From assembly GCA_000310025.1 (NCBI GenBank), contig FN649729.1, positions 4,223,216 through 4,287,215 of the forward strand: a stretch of 64,000 nucleotides of DNA, read 5' to 3'. This document shows positions 39,259-51,146 of the stretch, piece after piece (the first letter of the stretch is position 1; each line of letters starts with the position of its first letter). The DNA comes from Ectocarpus siliculosus. Taxonomy: Eukaryota; Sar; Phaeophyceae; Ectocarpales; Ectocarpaceae. The position numbers were made by a program, and so were the translations under genes. The notes under the pieces were generated by a model that ran no database searches, was not told where the DNA came from, and saw nothing but the letters and a program-made list of their open reading frames with translations.

Positions 39259-40927
39259 GAGATAGAGACAGAGATAGAGACAGAGAGAGAGAGAGAGGCA
39301 GAGAGAGGGGCAGATATATATAGTGAGACACACAGACAGGCAGACAGACAGACAGACGCACACACAGAGAGATAGAGCGAGAGGGACGGCATTTGATCCG
39401 GAATCAAACATCGTGAAAGGTGGTGAAGGTACACCGTTGTTCAGAGAAAACAGTCACAACCTCGAGATGTTCTGTGCAGAGCTGGGAACAGCAGGAGGTG
39501 GCACCGCGTCAGTAGCTTTCAGCATGTGACTCTCGCGATTTACCTGATTGAGAAGGCGCTCCATCGAGCCCTTTTCGGTCGAGAATTCTCCGTAGTGCCC
39601 GGGATGTCGCTCGCTCGCAATTTCCACCAACCGGTCAGGCGAGAACTGCCATGGCGAAAAAAAAGGGATGAAGGTACGTTGCCGCTCGCAGGGTACAAAG
39701 GGGCATAGCTTTGTGCAGCAAACACGGGTAATACCTGTGTTTTGTCAAGACCATTACAGTAGTGTTTGATCTGTCAAGGGTGAGAGAAATTTGTCGCCCA
39801 TGGTTGACCTACGAGACAATACTTCCAGCAGACAGACATCGCTTGGTGCGTCTCGTGCCGACACCAAACCCCAGAAACAAGCGCACCAACACGTGCTCTA
39901 AGCTACGAACGCTCAAGTCGCTTCCCCCGCGTGGTATCGCCCGAAGCTCAACCCCGCTACCCCTGGATGAAAGCCTAATACCCCCATCGGTCTCCAAAAT
40001 AGCAACAAAAAAGCTAACCTTTCGCTCTGTATCTAAGTAGACCACGCCCGCGTCTTCGCCTAGGCCACCCAGCTTTGCAGGAAGGCAAGCCTGCGCAGCA
40101 ACCTGGAGGCAAGTCTGCGTCTTCCCGATGCCCGCTGGTCCAACTAACTCCGTGATCATGCCCGTGGGAAAGCCACCCTATAATCATCCGCCGAAAGAGG
40201 ATAGGCAGGCCGGAGAGCAACAACAACAAGGAGTGTCAGAAGTAGACGTGCAGGTTTGACGCCAAGCGCGTGACGGGTGTGCGGACTCGAATCTGTGGGA
40301 CAAGGTAAAGGTGAGGCACTAAACTGAAAAGGTGAAAGTTCCGCAGGGCGGTCCTGAGGCCTCAACATACGTCGTGATCAACCATTCTAAATTGACACCG
40401 CTACGTTCTCGACACAAAAAGTCACGAGATGAGTATGGCGGAGAAACCCGATGACCCAAGACACCAAACAACAGGCGTAGCACACGTCACACCTTGGGTG
40501 CGTCCTGATATAATACATACCCTCCAGGAGACAAAGAGCAACAGTTAAACCCAAGGATTAATAGTGCTTGGAGACAGGACAAGATGGGAAGCGCAGCACA
40601 GAGCGGAACGCGATGATGCTGGTCCAGTCTACGTACCTGCAAAGCATCGTCTAGTGGTTGAATTCCTGTGGCTACGAAGAAGCTCGCGCCTGCCTCTCTT
40701 CGTTCTCGAAGGAGGTCGCCGGCCGTCTTCGCCTGCTCGGGTACGATCCTTGTCGACACGTAGTCCAGCAGCTCCACGACCTTCTCGCGGCTGGCGTCCA
40801 AGCTCTGCACCAGCTGGAGCTCGGTCTTGGAGAACATGTCTCCTGCCGTGTGCAATCCTGCAGAAGCTAACCGCGAAACGAGGTCGTCGTCGAGACCGAG
40901 CCGCCGGAGAGGCTGCTGACCAGCCAT
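37732..40927 (-). CDS. RAD51B: RAD51B-like recombinase paralogue
   Basis: A RecA-fold ATPase of the RAD51 paralogue group. RAD51B acts in the BCDX2 complex in homologous recombination (established for the family). Six exons on minus: 40,927-40,637; 40,177-40,019; 39,645-39,544; 39,011-38,886; 38,461-38,397; 38,083-37,732. They total 1,095 nt, giving 364 residues, close to animal and plant RAD51B. An N-terminal helix-hairpin-helix-like region (LGLDDDLVSRLASAGLHTAG) is followed by Walker A GPAGIGKT (residues 110-117), VVYLDTE, Walker B RLIVLDS (about 213-219), then VLVTNQVTT and GDSYIIPALG. The sequence LPAKLGGLGEDAGVVYLDTE, and FSPDRLVEIA after it, point to RAD51B rather than RAD51C, XRCC3 or DMC1. 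The start ATG is the first in frame. It is divergent with GAA1 across about 1 kb. Confidence 0.93.
39030..39358. repeat. Compound GA-rich microsatellite inside a RAD51B intron
   Basis: Three copies of a 16-bp unit (AGAGAGACCCATCGAC) pass into (GA)n. Four TTGAGACAGAG-type units, (GATA)n, a second (GA)n and (GACA)n runs follow. It lies wholly within the intron at 39,012-39,543. On the coding (minus) strand it is CT-rich and ends about 18 nt before the acceptor at 39,011. Open frames through it encode Leu/Ser/Arg/Glu repeats and are artefacts. Confidence 0.95.
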
Positions 40928-41933
40928 GCTTCCTGGAGGGCAAACAGCATGTGAACGCTGTGTGCGACAGCTGGGTAATGGCGGCGGGTTTGGTCTCTTA
41001 GTCGGCGATGAACCAAGGTGTAACAGCTGCTGCGAACTCGTGGCAAAGGGTGTCGATCGACGATCACCTGTGTAAACAAGGTGCTCGACAACTCATGGAC
41101 AAGGCGACCACTGTCCAACATGGCTAAAAAAGGTGTCCCGCGGAAACAGCTCAGCCAATATGCACCTCCATATCTGATAGGCTTGTCGTCCAGAGACTGT
41201 ACGGGGTGGAGATTTTGCCCAAGTAAGCATCTCGTGTCGTTCTTCTCGACGTGATATACATTGTATGGTACATGTTTTCTACATGAACATTTCATTGCTG
41301 ACTAATATTTAGAGTTTGATCGGCAAAAAATGCGCTTGCATAAGCTACAACAACGCCAACGCTTTCTACGCATGCAGTCTGGGGTCGGTTGCAGCCCCCC
41401 CTAGCCCATCACCAACGCAGAGAAATTGAAAACTGCCTGGTGCTGGTGTTGCGGGATACAGCAAAGCACGAACTGCGCTGCTGTGATGTCCTGCTCTCAA
41501 GATATGCGTACCGCAATTTTTGAAAAATAGACAGATCTCGGTACTCTCACACTCTTACACACCTACCAGCCAAAGATCAATCTGCCCCCGGACAGAACAG
41601 AGAATAAGAGTCCGTTGTTTGTACTTGAGCAGGTGCGCGCGTGTTTGTGTGTGTGGGGAGGTTGTGTGTGAGTGTACTCGATCCCAAGCTGCGGACGGGG
41701 GCAACGCAGATAGTGCGCTAAACTACCACCCCCCTCTGGTCCGTGTCGCGTAGTACATTCTGTGGATCGTGCCCATTTGATTTCAAGTTTCGCCACACCA
41801 CCTGCCACACAGCAGTACGTGTAGGCTGCTAGGATACTGCTGTGACTAGTATCACTAGAGTGGCTGGCACACCTGGCAACTTCAGAGGAACCCACTCTCT
41901 CTACGAGTGGGAGATACGATACGATACGATACG
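40928..41933. promoter_or_regulatory. Divergent intergenic region RAD51B / GAA1
   Basis: About 1 kb separates the two start codons, which face away from each other, so both promoters should lie here. Five GATAC-type units sit at about 41,914-41,934, directly before the GAA1 ATG. I see no unambiguous TATA box at a fixed distance from either start. The promoter role is inferred from gene orientation only. Confidence 0.5.
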
Positions 41934-44900
41934 ATGACTGGGTCCCAGGGAAAACAAGGAAGTAAGAACAGAGGGAACGAGACAAACTGCATGCAGCACG
42001 AAACGACAGCAGCAGCAGCCGGAGCTGCTGCTCCGGGCAAAGTCGACACCAACACGGCGTGGGATCGTCGGATACGTGGAGCGTCGTGCGTGTCATTCTT
42101 TCTGGGCTGCGTGTGGGTGCTGCTGTTCCCCCTGGTGACACTGACTACCGGAGAATCCAAACCGAGGGGAACCTTCTTCGACGAGAACGCGATGCTCGTG
42201 CACCACACTTCGACCAAGCTCACGGTCGCCGACGTCGACTGGGCGAAGCCTGCGCGGCTCACCAAAGCCTACCCTCAGCAGGTGAAGCGTTGCCCTGCAA
42301 GACCGCTATAGGGATCTAGATGTCGGCTCCTGCCCTAGAAGAATCCTGGTGTACTACAGCGTGTATAGTGTACAATGTATAATGCCTAGAGGGTGGATAC
42401 CACCCAATGAGAAGTCACCAACAGTCAACGGACCCCTAACCCTGCATCGGAACATTGGGCTGCGCTCAACCGGTTATTTCTCGATCAGGATGGTGCCACG
42501 GGTGCGGAATGGGTTTGCAGAGTGCTGCATGGGATGGACCTTCCATGCTACACTCACAGCTTTTACGAGAGACCGACGTCACGCTCCGGACTGCGAAATA
42601 GGTGAACACAACATGGGAACCGTTGTGCGGAGAATCTCATCGTTCAGATTCAGCTCGTCGGGTTGTTTCGTGCGTGCTCGAAGCGGGAAACTTGTGCTCC
42701 TCTTCGAAGTGCCATGTAATGTAGCGCACGACGTAACGGAGCGTTTGTCCCCGGAAAAAATGTCGTTGGCCTACGTAGCAGACTAGCAAGGGATGTGCCA
42801 CGAAATGTATAGCTGTAGGTGATCTTGTTGCGGATGGCATCACGGCTCAATGTGAGAAAAACATGCTCCAATATGTAAAAGTATCCGTATCTCCAGTATC
42901 CAGTTACAGCTCTGCATGGACTTCTTGACGCATCTTTCTACCCGGTTTTACCTCGAACGGGTAGTCTTTATTTGACGTTTTGATCAAAACTTTCTGCACA
43001 AAACTCCCATGAAATCTCGTGTGTGTGGCCTGCCTCGTGTGTGACCCCGGCTGGTGCTTCCAAACATACCGAAATGAGTGTAACCTCTGGAACAAAATAA
43101 TGGGGGTGACAGCACACAAGCGCTTCGCTGCACTGCTGCTGCCTTGGTGCACCCTTTCCTGCATACCGCCTAGCGTGTACACCATACTGGACCCGGCACC
43201 AGGGTCAGACGGCAAGGAGTGCATGGTACTGACGACATCTCAAGACCTATCTGGTGCGGCGGAGGACATGCTAGACCAACCAACCTTCACGGGACTGTCG
43301 CTCTCTCTGTCGGTCCTCAAGTATCTCAAGGATCGTGTGGGGTGGATGTCGAAGCGAATAGTCGTGCTCATCGCCGATGAGGATGGGCAGGGCGTGGATC
43401 GCTTGTTCCTGGGGGTCAAGAGATTCATCGACGATTACCACACGGATACCCTGGATTTGCTCGAGAGGTGAGGGGCGTGGAAGGGCTTCAGCTTGATACG
43501 TTCTTCTCGCTCACGACCCCACCACATTGTTGAGCGCTCGGCTTATTTTGGCAGCCATTTATCTTTGCCGGCGCCGTTGTTATGGCCGTTTAAGACTTCC
43601 TTGAGAAGTTCAAAGCGTGATTGTTCTGTGCATATTGTTTTACCTCTGAGCGAAGCAACACGATGTAAAGGTCTGCCACGAAACGACCTAACCATTTCCC
43701 CCGCACTCCCCCGTCACTGCAGGTTTTGGGAGTGTCGCAACTCCGCTACAAAGTTTTATGTACCGCTGCCACACTCTTCACATCTTCCCCGCCAACGGAA
43801 CATCACCGCTCCTTTTTCGTGATGTGTGATACTCTACGGACATCCGTTTCTCGTTGTGTTTTGCTGTTGTGTTTGTCGTGCTGCAGGCACACAAAGGATT
43901 CCAACATGACAAGATCGATTCAACACTGTGGAGTGATGCGGGCAGCCTTGTCTCTAGAATACGATGAGCCGGGAGAGCCTCAGGTGGTGCAATTGCTCAC
44001 GTCAGGTACGACACCTCTTCGAGGCGAAGTCTGGAAGCAGTTCCGCCCGAGAAACGAATAAACTCCTCGTGGTGGAGTATGATTGATGGCCTGGATGTAT
44101 TTGCACAGCAATTTGCGAGCTTTTCCTCAGCCTTTCCTCAACAAAAACAAATACAACTACACAAAAACACCCCTAACCCTGCAAAATCATGCTTTCTGCT
44201 CTCAGGGGTAAACGGCGAACTCCCGAATATGGACCTTCTCAATGTGGCAGTGATTCATCACGAACGCCAGGGAGTCGGGGTTCGGCTAGACACTTGCTCC
44301 GCTCCTCTGCACGGAGATCAACTCGCCTGCTTAGATGCAGTGGGACAGGCTGCCACAGCGGTTGACCGGCATGTGCCAAAAAAGAGCGATGCTGTTCAAG
44401 GATACTTCGACCGGCTCTTCGGGATGCTGGGTTTTATGGGATCTGCCGTGATGGGGCCAAGTGGGCCGCACGCGCACTTCTTGAGGCACAGCGTGGATGC
44501 CTTGACAATCCGAGGCCTCGGGAGGACTGGAGGGGAGCCAGCGGGCACCGGCAAGCGCGCTGTTTCTTCAGGTTCAGGCGTCAGTACCACCGCCGCCGTG
44601 GTTAGTATCATCCGCGGCGTTTCGAACTTGGAGGAGGAGCTACACCACTCGTTCTTCAGCTACATCATGCTGTCTAAGGCAGCATTCGTCTCCATAGGTG
44701 CGTTGCGTTTTCTTGCGTGCTCGAAGTGTCCCCCTGCCAAGAACTCCGTTCCTTCTTCGGTTGCTTATTAACACTTACCTGGCTCGTTGTTGTGTGCGCG
44801 CATTGCACGACTAAATATTAATCAGAACGTTGCTGCGTTTTTTGGCGAAACCGACAAGGAACAGTCAAGGCCGAGTCGTGTCGGCCACAAGAGGTGCAAG

Positions 44901-45831
44901 CTGCTCAAACTCCGGGAGGGGTCATGGTTTGTGATTCCCTACCGAACCATACTTGGCGCCACAAGATCTGCACTGTAGCCCGAGATCAGCATTGAGCCCG
45001 GGTCGGGCCAGGGGTGGGGGATGCGAATGAAAGTTCCTCCCACGGATATCGAACGATGAGACTGAAGCCAACGCTTCAAAATCAGAACATCGCTGAGTTT
45101 TTTATTAACTTTAACCTTATCGCCTGACGCTGCCCCCTCTCCGCGTGCGCTCCATTTGCGAAACTAAATACGGTTAAGGTGAATATGCTTACGCGCTGGT
45201 TTTGCTGCTAGTCCCGCTGGGGCTGCAAGGAAGACGCCTTTCAACACTCAACGGAGACAAAACCCTCGCCACGGCTGTGCTGGTCGTGGCAACGTTTGAG
45301 GTGTTCGGGGCGCTCCTCTTGTGGATCGCATCTGCTTGGCCCGAGCCGTCTGAGACAGCTCTGGGGGTGTACCTCAAGGTGGCAGATCTGGCTGGGTATA
45401 TGTTGGTGTTGGCTGTGTACGTATGCTCGCCGAGGCAAGCAGGCAGCCCACAAAGACTCGCAACTTGGGTGGGGCCCAAAACAGTTATGTCGTGCGTGCT
45501 AGGCTATGCGTGCTCCGTGACGGCTCTTCTCAGCTGGCAGGTGGCGGCGGTGCTAGCACTTACCCATGTGCCGTTGCTTCTTGCGGCACGGCCGTTCCAG
45601 CGAAAGCGTTTGTCAAGTTGGTGTATGGCGTTCGGTATGATAATCAGCTCGCCAGCACGCTGGTCGTCCGTCCTTGGATGGGCCACGGCACGTGCCTCGG
45701 GCACGAGCGTAGTGTTGCGATGGTTGCGGTTGTACCGGTTGTCTGGGCTGTTGAACTTGCCGCTCATGTGCCTCGTGTCCATGCCGACGCACTTGACGAT
45801 AGCTTTCGTGCTCTTAAACCAACAGTCTTAA
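41934..45831 (+). CDS. GPAA1: GPI transamidase component GAA1
   Basis: A subunit of the ER GPI-transamidase complex that attaches GPI anchors to proteins (established for Gaa1/GPAA1). Six exons: 41,934-42,281; 42,489-42,601; 43,174-43,467; 43,887-44,005; 44,206-44,697; 45,179-45,831. They total 2,019 nt, giving 672 residues, near the usual 600-700. The N-terminal membrane segment (about residues 50-71) precedes an ENAMLVHH stretch like the family's SENALLPG. The luminal M28-peptidase-like part includes SVYTILDPAPGSDGKE and the region around LPNMDLLNV and FLRHSVDALTIRG. The signature HHSFFSYIMLSKAAFVSIG is followed by a C-terminal exon with about six hydrophobic segments. Exon 2 was placed from phase and similarity (GAEWVCRVLHGMDLPCYTHS). 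It runs convergent with RCL1, with 389 bp between the stop codons. Confidence 0.93.
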
Positions 45832-46220
45832 GATAATACTGCTGTAAATCGGCAATATTAAGCTCTCAAAGCTCTCATCAAGTCTCCGGATTTGTTATCC
45901 CAACCTTGCATACTTCTGCAGAGGGATACATGAGGTTTCGACCACCTGTCCAGATTGCGTGGGTGCTACCCATCAAGCGCATCTTGACTTTATATTACTC
46001 CCCTACGTTGCAAAACGCGATCATGTTGCCCCTCTTGACAAGTTTTTGAAGCCGATGCCTTGGCACGAAACCAGCACCTGTTGCCGCACACCGGAGCAAG
46101 CGCGGCAAGAGAGAAGCATCGGTTGTGGTGGGGGCGTTCAGGGGATATTGCCCGGCCAGCCTCCGACTGCGTTTGTATTGATTGAACTATCGGACGAAGA
46201 ACTCCTGCTTTCACCTTGAC

Positions 46221-49200
46221 CTACAACTTCGGTGTAACGTTGTAAGAATCCACACTGCTAGCTTGGCTCACCGTTGATGTCTGAGGGTCTGGTTTCAGTC
46301 GGAAGTACGCTCCGAAGAAGTCTCGCAAGTGCCGGAGGTAGGTCACGCTGTACCGTGTGAGCTTGCCGATGCGGAGACGGCTGCAGACGGCAGTGTAAAC
46401 AAGATGTGACAATGAGACGCAGGAAATGGTATTGCAACTGCCTACTTCGGCTTTTGAGATTTGCAGCGTACCAACATTGATACCAGCACAATAGCAATGA
46501 TACATTGGGCAGGTACAGCAGTAGGGCAAACCTCACCTCACGTCCTCGGGGCACAGAACCATTAGGAGCATCGCCAAGCTCTGGTGGGACGAGTCTACGC
46601 ACCCGCCGTTTCTGTTTCAGGCAAATCAGCAGCAGGCGGTGGGAGCGGGTAGGGGACAGCTTCATCATCAGATGCAGCTGGCTCTGCATGGCAGACTGTT
46701 GCGTTTGCTCGACGACGTATAAAGATATTGGAGTCATGCACAAAAGAGACGAGGTCCGAATGGTCACCTCTGGTTGGTGACGTTCTAATAATAACTCATT
46801 TGATACATCGTCAGACGCAGCTGGCTCTGCATCGCAAACGCGTTCGTTTGCTCAACGAAGCAAGGCGATCAAGCAACCATGCACGAAAGAGAGAAGGTCC
46901 GTATGGCTGCCTCTGGTTGGTGGCGTTCGAACTCACTTGATTTCCTCCAAGATAAGCTTGCTGCCGAAGTTCCCAAGGTCCTCCGGGAGTGTTCCCTGTG
47001 GGTAGGTACATCGATTCGGGCGAGCGGGCGGGTCACACATGTTACCGGGGCCCGACTCAAGGAACGTAATTGATATCTGACTCATAGCAACTGAGCTTTG
47101 TGAGAGGGACTAACGAAAGCCGAGCAACCTGACCAATCTTGTGGGAATCTGCACAGGAAAATTGCTCGCAGAAGAGTTCGACACCGCTGCGAGACCTGTC
47201 TGATCACTGAAGCAGTATCAGCATGTCGCCGTCTGCGGGAGTCAGCGTACGCACAGTACCTTGTCAGCCGCAGTCTCGGCCACCAGAAGAACACCAGTCG
47301 TCGACTCCGCTACGAGGCTCAAAGCGAACCCAGGCGATTCCCCTCCGGTGCGACCAGCATGATGGTCGGTATGGACCCACACATCAGGGAGAAGGCGATT
47401 CAACAAGCCTGTGGTCGCGGTGCGGTGAGGGGAGGCGTGCCGGGATGAAACGCAAACGGCTGGCTGAACGGTTGTGGTTGCCCAAGTCAAAATGAGGGAC
47501 AGCCGCATGTACACAGAATCAAGACCGAAAAATATGTCCGGTTGATCCAGACCCTGCTGCGTGTACCCCAAATCAGCTCTGAGCACACACCTCGAGAAGA
47601 CTCTGCGACGCGGTTGGCAATTTGCGGGGAAACCTTGGTGCAGTAAGCGTTCCCGCGTATTCGCTTGATCAGCCCCGGCTCTGTGAAGTCGATTGGCTTG
47701 AGCTCCCTCACGATTGGACATCTGAACTCCACGAGACCTCCCCCGCCTGGTGGTGCTCCGCGGCGCTTGACCTTGAAGCATTGCACGACGGATGTTCAAA
47801 AGTACGGGGAGCCGAAACAAGATGTCAAGTTGCGGGTAAACAGCTCGATGTACAGGCAGCGGGAGTATCTCGCGAAGACAGGATCAATATGATACCCTGG
47901 GTGGACAAGTATCACGATGACCCATGGGAAACTCGCGCAAAACGTACCTTAAGCTCAAGGCCGCCCTCTTCTGCCACCCCGAAGTGCTTGAGGAGTGGCA
48001 GCGTTACAGCTTTGAGGGCATCCACGGACAGATCCACGTCGTCATTTGTGATCCCAGACAGAGTAAGGTTGAACGGGGTTTTGCTGAGACATGTTGCAAG
48101 GAATAGGGGCGGGCAAGCAGCGAAGACAGGTGGACAGGCATCACGGTGAGCAAAAGTATACAGGGTCAAATGTGCTGGTACAGAAAAATAACGTGCGCAA
48201 GACCCGTCTAGGTACTGTCATGTTATCAATTTTCATTACCGCGCCCTGATAACCTCACCTGAACAGAGCCAGCGGGAGGAGGCCCTCGATGAACCATCCG
48301 AGCGAACGACTAGTGCCGCAGTCGTGACTCTCGCGTCCACCTGTTACGTAGCCGGGCTTGAACCTCAACGTTGTGCCTGTTTCGTTAATCTCGACCTGTG
48401 GGCGGAGAGACCACGTACAGGGCGCCGAAAAGGGGTGTTTGCGGAGGTTTTGACACCTTTCAAAGGCCATAACTTCATCCCCAACAGGAAAGGAAAAACA
48501 CAGACATTCTCAAGCCCAACATACTATATATAGAAACTCTAACTTAACGCTGGTACTGGATGACATGTGTATCGACTTCTCCAGAGGAAGTGAGTAAAAA
48601 TAACATGCTTAGTAAAATAAAAGCACACCAACAACAAACTCATCTAAAAGGCTCGGTACAGGCTGCAGTACCTGCGTCCCGTTGGTCAGCTTATCGACGA
48701 GTCGCAGGAACGCCGCTTCATGGCCCATGATACCCATCTGCGGGAGGCCCGGCGAGCGTGATAGGTACGAGTAAGCAAGCGGGAGAGGGCAGGAAAAAAT
48801 CGTATGCAGCCAAGCAACAAGAGAGTCCCAGCCCAAAGCAACGCGCTACCTAGAGACATGACACACTAGAAACTGGTGTTTGTGCATCGCTTTCCGGTAG
48901 TCTGGTGTGCAGTTGGAGGGATTCTTGCATTTGAACTTGTGCGAGTATCTGTGAGATTTCCACTAAGCAAGGCACTTAACCCTCTTAGTACTGGAAACCC
49001 AAACGGGGACACTTTGCGGGCACAGCACTAAAAACATTTGATTTCCGCCCCGTAGTCGTCACTATGCTCCGCTGTGTGGAACGCGCGCGGGAAACCTTGG
49101 TCTAGGATGCTTGTGAGAGGTGGTACGCTGTGTGATACACTGCTGTGATGCCTGTGCCTTCCCCGGCCTCTGGCTTGATGTACAAATATCTCCCAACCCG

Positions 49201-49838
49201 CGTGTCTCTTAGGTGGTAAACAGTACAAGCCTGGCACTAGAAGATTTGCTGACTTTAGTACGGAAAGTGTAGCATATAGGGGCACTTTCCACACTGAACC
49301 CAAGTTAACCTTCGTCCCTCGGGACTGTACAGCCTCTCTCAATGAGCGGCCGCGATTTTTTCTGGGCCGATATCCTGCAACAAACTGCGTGCTACAAATG
49401 CATATAGGAGGGTTAACGAACCCAAACGCACGAGGAATTATCCATTTGCAGGCACACACCTGAACTTCCTCCTGGTAGTCCGTGGTCGTAGGGAACGGTC
49501 GAATGTCATCAATCCTGATGGCCCGTCCGCTCAGCACCGAGCAAACAACCCTGTGGTACACATGTCACGTTGGGAGACAAGGGTCAGGTTGGGGCAGGCG
49601 ATCACACGGATCTAGTGTGCATACAGCATACATCGGTGTCTCCAATCAATTCTGCTGGATGGGGAGGGTCAGCACGTGAAGCAGCACACACTTACAGGGA
49701 CCACCATTCACAGCCACACCTCTGTCTGAAGTGCTTGCTGCCCTTGTATCTCAGCACTGCAGCTCCTGGTTCGTTCGGCTGGCTCGACCTTTTCGACGTT
49801 TTCTTGAGCACACTGCTCTTCCCTGAGGCGGGCTTCAT
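46221..49838 (-). CDS. RCL1: RNA 3'-terminal phosphate cyclase-like protein RCL1
   Basis: A nucleolar factor needed with Bms1 for early 18S pre-rRNA processing; it belongs to the cyclase fold but to its non-cyclase branch (established for RCL1). Ten exons on minus: 49,838-49,720; 49,550-49,460; 48,737-48,672; 48,395-48,259; 48,083-47,948; 47,771-47,591; 47,408-47,260; 46,995-46,937; 46,611-46,537; 46,380-46,221. They total 1,173 nt, giving 390 residues. Diagnostic segments in order: RYKGSKHFRQR, SGRAIRIDDIRP, FLRLVDKLTNGT, HDCGTSRSLGWFIEGLLPL, LSGITNDDVDLSVD, RRGAPPGGGGLVEFRCP, RIRGNAYCTKVSPQ, SPGFALSLVAE, GGCVDSSHQSLAMLLMVLCP and LRHLRDFFGAYF. An in-frame ATG eight codons upstream (49,862) is an alternative start. 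The C-terminal tail after KPDPQT is low in similarity. Confidence 0.95.
46672..46940. repeat. 143-bp tandem duplication reaching an RCL1 splice donor
   Basis: The copies start at about 46,672 and 46,815, sharing GCAGCTGGCTCTGCAT, GCGTTTGCTC-like and GAGAAGGTCCG-like blocks and CCTCTGGTTGGTG. They fill most of the intron 46,612-46,936, and the second copy ends at the donor of exon 46,937-46,995. The first copy retains a diverged version of the donor region. Confidence 0.85.
48976..49308. mobile_element. MITE-like element, copy 1 (in an RCL1 intron)
   Basis: A roughly 333-bp segment is present again, in reverse orientation, at 58,441-58,788. Shared blocks include ACGCGGGTTGGGAGAT, ATCACACAGCGTACCA(C/T)CTC, GACCAAGG(T/G)TT and CCAGTACTA, all compared with copy 2. 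Both ends of this copy carry TTAAC-type sequence (48,976 onward and its complement near 49,304-49,308). It has no open frame of note, and it is confined to one intron (48,738-49,459). A non-autonomous DNA transposon is the likely explanation; the class is not determined. Confidence 0.65.
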
Positions 49839-49862
49839 ACCATTGGCAGCAAGCTTCGTCAT

Positions 49863-51146
49863 CCTTCGCAAGCAGGAACAAGCTGCGCTGCTGTTGAACA
49901 CAGCTGTAGCAGCAGCTCTCATTCGTAGCCAACACGACCACCCACGGCAATAATTTCGCCGCATCAGGGGCGCGGTAGTGAAGACCATGGTATGTGCGGA
50001 GTAACGTCGGTCGTCCCCCCCCCGCGAGGGCAGCACGGGCCAGCCAGGCAGCAGGCAGGACAAGCAGGAGCAACGTCCACTTTTATGCTTAACGAAGTAC
50101 ACAGACATGCTCATGAGGTGTGCGTGCTTGGGGCTAGCCCTTCTGCAGCCAGGAGTCTATGGACTAGCTCCATCTTTTGTATGGTTATATCCTGCTCGAG
50201 GTAAGAGTACAAAGCGTGGATGTAGCATGCAAACAAGAAGAGAACCATGGGCAAGTACTTGATGTATCCATTGCTGTGCAGGTACATGTTTAGAAGCGAC
50301 TGACCTTGAGCATCGCAGCCAAGGCGTTTGAGATCGGCATCTCACGCTATGGACAAGGCGGTTGTCGTTGTTTTCATATCCGATGCTCGTGACGCCTCGT
50401 TGGTGTTGATAGGTGGCGCACAAAGAGCTGCGTCTCGCATGCCCGGATGCCGCATGGCAGCAGCCGGGGAAGCGGCGAGTTCCGCGTCTGGTGCTGCTGA
50501 TACGGCCAAGGTGCGCAACCCTCCCCGATGTTTTCCTGATGTTTTCCGTTTTCCCTCAAGCGTCATCAGCACTGCAAGTAAATGCGTTTCGACTTGACGT
50601 TTCTAATATTTAAGACGAGGCCACTGCTGTAGTTTTTGTTCACTATTTACTTGAGCGCCCCCCCGTCTCCATGGTGCGGTGCGAACAACGTCGTGTTCAG
50701 AAAACTCGCGGCGGGGTGTCGCTCCCAAGGTCATGCTTAGCTGTGTTACAGGTAATGCTTAGCTGTGTTACAGGTAATGCTATCGGTTTGTTTCGCTGGA
50801 TCACCATCATCGCAGTGGAGGGCCGCAGCGGCGGCGGCGGTGGCATGATGATCATTTCTGCCAGCGTGCGCTGTTTGACATGTACTCGAAGTATGAAGTA
50901 TCCATTTTTGTGCAACGTCACCAACAGGCTTTTGGTATGTATCGTGTTCCCCGTGAAAATTCATTTGGCAAGAGCACGCACGCGCCGACAAGGACACATG
51001 GACAGGCAACGCACCAGGAGTGGCCCATGGCAAGATACGCGCGAGTACACATCCCCCCGTGTTGCGGGATGTATACACCCGTGCTTGTTGGCCCTTACGC
51101 TCTGTTCTGCTCTTGTGCGGCCTCGGTATCGGTATCAAACGGGCAG
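49863..51146 (+). other. Upstream region of the thioredoxin-like gene with candidate exons
   Basis: RCL1 and the thioredoxin-like gene diverge here. Two plus-strand stretches could be 5' exons: one ending at the donor near 50,514 (Ala-rich, ...AASSASGAADTAK) and one at about 50,866-50,936 ending before GTATGT. Their frames could not be joined securely to the exon at 51,147. A 22-bp direct repeat containing GCTTAGCTGTGTTACAGGTA occurs twice at 50,734-50,777. Confidence 0.35.

Noticed and set aside
38911-39434. Frames of 100-166 codons rich in Leu/Ser or Glu/Arg
   Set aside because: They are generated by the (GA)n microsatellite within a RAD51B intron.
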